From an uncultured Oscillospiraceae bacterium (GTDB taxonomy: Bacteria; Bacillota; Clostridia; Oscillospirales; Acutalibacteraceae): 14,796 nucleotides of DNA. Below, piece by piece: positions 14,247 through 14,796 of this stretch. The first letter of the stretch is position 1. Each line of letters begins with the position of its first letter. The stretch is taken from contig CATWUX010000045.1 of NCBI GenBank assembly GCA_958354085.1, positions 1 through 14,796 on the forward strand. Direction: 5' to 3'. Position numbers and translations under genes: made by a program. The notes under the pieces are model-generated. The model had not been told where the DNA came from, made no database searches, and saw only the letters and a list, made by a program, of their open reading frames with translations.

Positions 14247-14796
14247 ATGAAACGAAAAGGAAAAGTTTTAGCAGGGGCTCTGACAGTGGTTGCTGCAGCA
14301 GGTCTATTGGTGATGGCGGCCTTCTGGGATAACCGTCCGGCTTCCCGCGGGGATATGGAGGCATTGGAGGTACCTGTACGCGAGGATAGCTATGCCGCCT
14401 ATCTCCGGCGGTATCCGGCGGTCGGCACCGAAAGAAAAAGCTATCCGGCAACGGAAAACGTGAGCGCCGACGGAGAGGTGACCTTTGGCGAGGATGAGGG
14501 CGGCGCATATATACGCCTTCCGGAGGAAGGGGCTGTTACCTGGACCATTGATGTTCCCTCCGCCGGCCGGTATACGCTGGAACTGGCCTATTGTCCTGCC
14601 GAGGGGAACAGCGGCAACATTCAGCGGTCATTGTACATAAACGGTGCGCTTCCCTATAAAGAAGCCAAAAATCTGGTGTTTTACCGGATATGGACGAACA
14701 AAACGGTGGTAAAGCAGGATTTGTACGGCAACGATATCCGGCCGCTGCAGATGGAAGAACAGCGCTGGACGACCGCCTTTTGCCGTGATACGGACG
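14247..14796 (+). CDS. Large extracellular solute-binding protein of a sugar ABC importer, N-terminal part, cut by right edge
   Basis: The frame from ATG 14247 stays open to the window end (183 codons). AAAGGA at 14227-14232 and AGGG at 14234-14237 precede the start. The product begins with a basic KRKGK followed by a hydrophobic segment of about 20 residues, with no lipobox cysteine, so it is probably secreted or anchored by this helix. Residues about 47-183 carry wording I recognise from the N-terminal module of the very long (about 950-residue) sugar-binding proteins of Paenibacillus and clostridia: Y-AAYLRRYP, WTIDVPSAGRYTLELAY, IQRSLYINGALPYKEAKNLV, then YRIWTNK and QDLYGNDIRPLQMEEQRW. 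This module resembles a galactose-binding-like beta-sandwich. The classical binding-protein fold would follow beyond the window. It is divergent from the AraC gene. Its partner permeases could be those at 3-1902 or others to the right. Confidence 0.72.
   Translation, partial: MKRKGKVLAGALTVVAAAGLLVMAAFWDNRPASRGDMEALEVPVREDSYAAYLRRYPAVGTERKSYPATENVSADGEVTFGEDEGGAYIRLPEEGAVTWTIDVPSAGRYTLELAYCPAEGNSGNIQRSLYINGALPYKEAKNLVFYRIWTNKTVVKQDLYGNDIRPLQMEEQRWTTAFCRDTD

Noticed and set aside
13996..14508. 170-codon minus-strand open frame overlapping the right-edge gene
   Set aside because: Arg/Pro-rich composition without a known family pattern, and it is antisense to the plus-strand binding-protein frame and would cover the divergent promoter region.
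1..14796. CRISPR array, insertion sequence, tRNA or rRNA gene
   Set aside because: I saw no regularly spaced short repeats, no transposase-like product, and nothing I could recognise as a tRNA or rRNA; a tRNA scan was not run.

Overview
The window looks like chromosomal DNA from a Bacillota (Firmicutes) bacterium, probably a clostridium. This is inferred from strong AGGAGG-type ribosome binding sites, CUT1-type sugar permeases with no ATPase gene beside them, three lipobox lipoproteins, a LacI and an AraC regulator, and moderate GC. No ribosomal, phage or transposon gene is present to fix the taxon. The content is a carbohydrate-utilisation locus, i.e. a Gram-positive polysaccharide utilisation locus.

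Layout on the plus strand: a sugar ABC permease cut by the left edge (3-857), a second permease (904-1902), a 222-base gap with a good sigma-A-type promoter, a LacI-family regulator (2125-3117), and a cytoplasmic glycoside hydrolase family 2 enzyme four bases later (3121-4926). After a 223-base gap holding a 10-bp hairpin come three tandem paralogous lipoproteins (5150-6997, 7035-8873, 8939-10948). Each has a beta-propeller with Asp-box motifs (sialidase or GH93-like) and a C-terminal CBM9-like domain.

On the minus strand, convergent to these, are an SGNH/sialate O-acetylesterase-family esterase (12477-11173) and, upstream of it, an AraC-family regulator (13917-12571) with an unusual beta-rich central region. 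Divergent from the AraC gene, a plus-strand gene starts at 14247 and runs off the right edge. It encodes a signal/anchor segment and an N-terminal module typical of very large sugar-binding proteins of ABC importers.

Working model (inference): the three lipoproteins sit on the outer face of the membrane, where they bind and perhaps cut an external glycan. The large binding protein and the permeases import the fragments, powered by a shared MsmX-type ATPase encoded elsewhere. The cytoplasmic SGNH esterase removes acyl groups and the GH2 enzyme cleaves the deacylated oligosaccharide. LacI and AraC regulators respond to internal sugar signals. No sialic-acid catabolic gene (NanA/NanE/NanK) lies in the window, so a sialoglycan substrate is not supported; an acetylated plant or host glycan is equally possible.

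The most interesting parts are the triplicated propeller-CBM9 lipoprotein cassette of unknown specificity, a plus-strand intrinsic terminator lying between two minus-strand genes, and the extra central domain of the AraC regulator.
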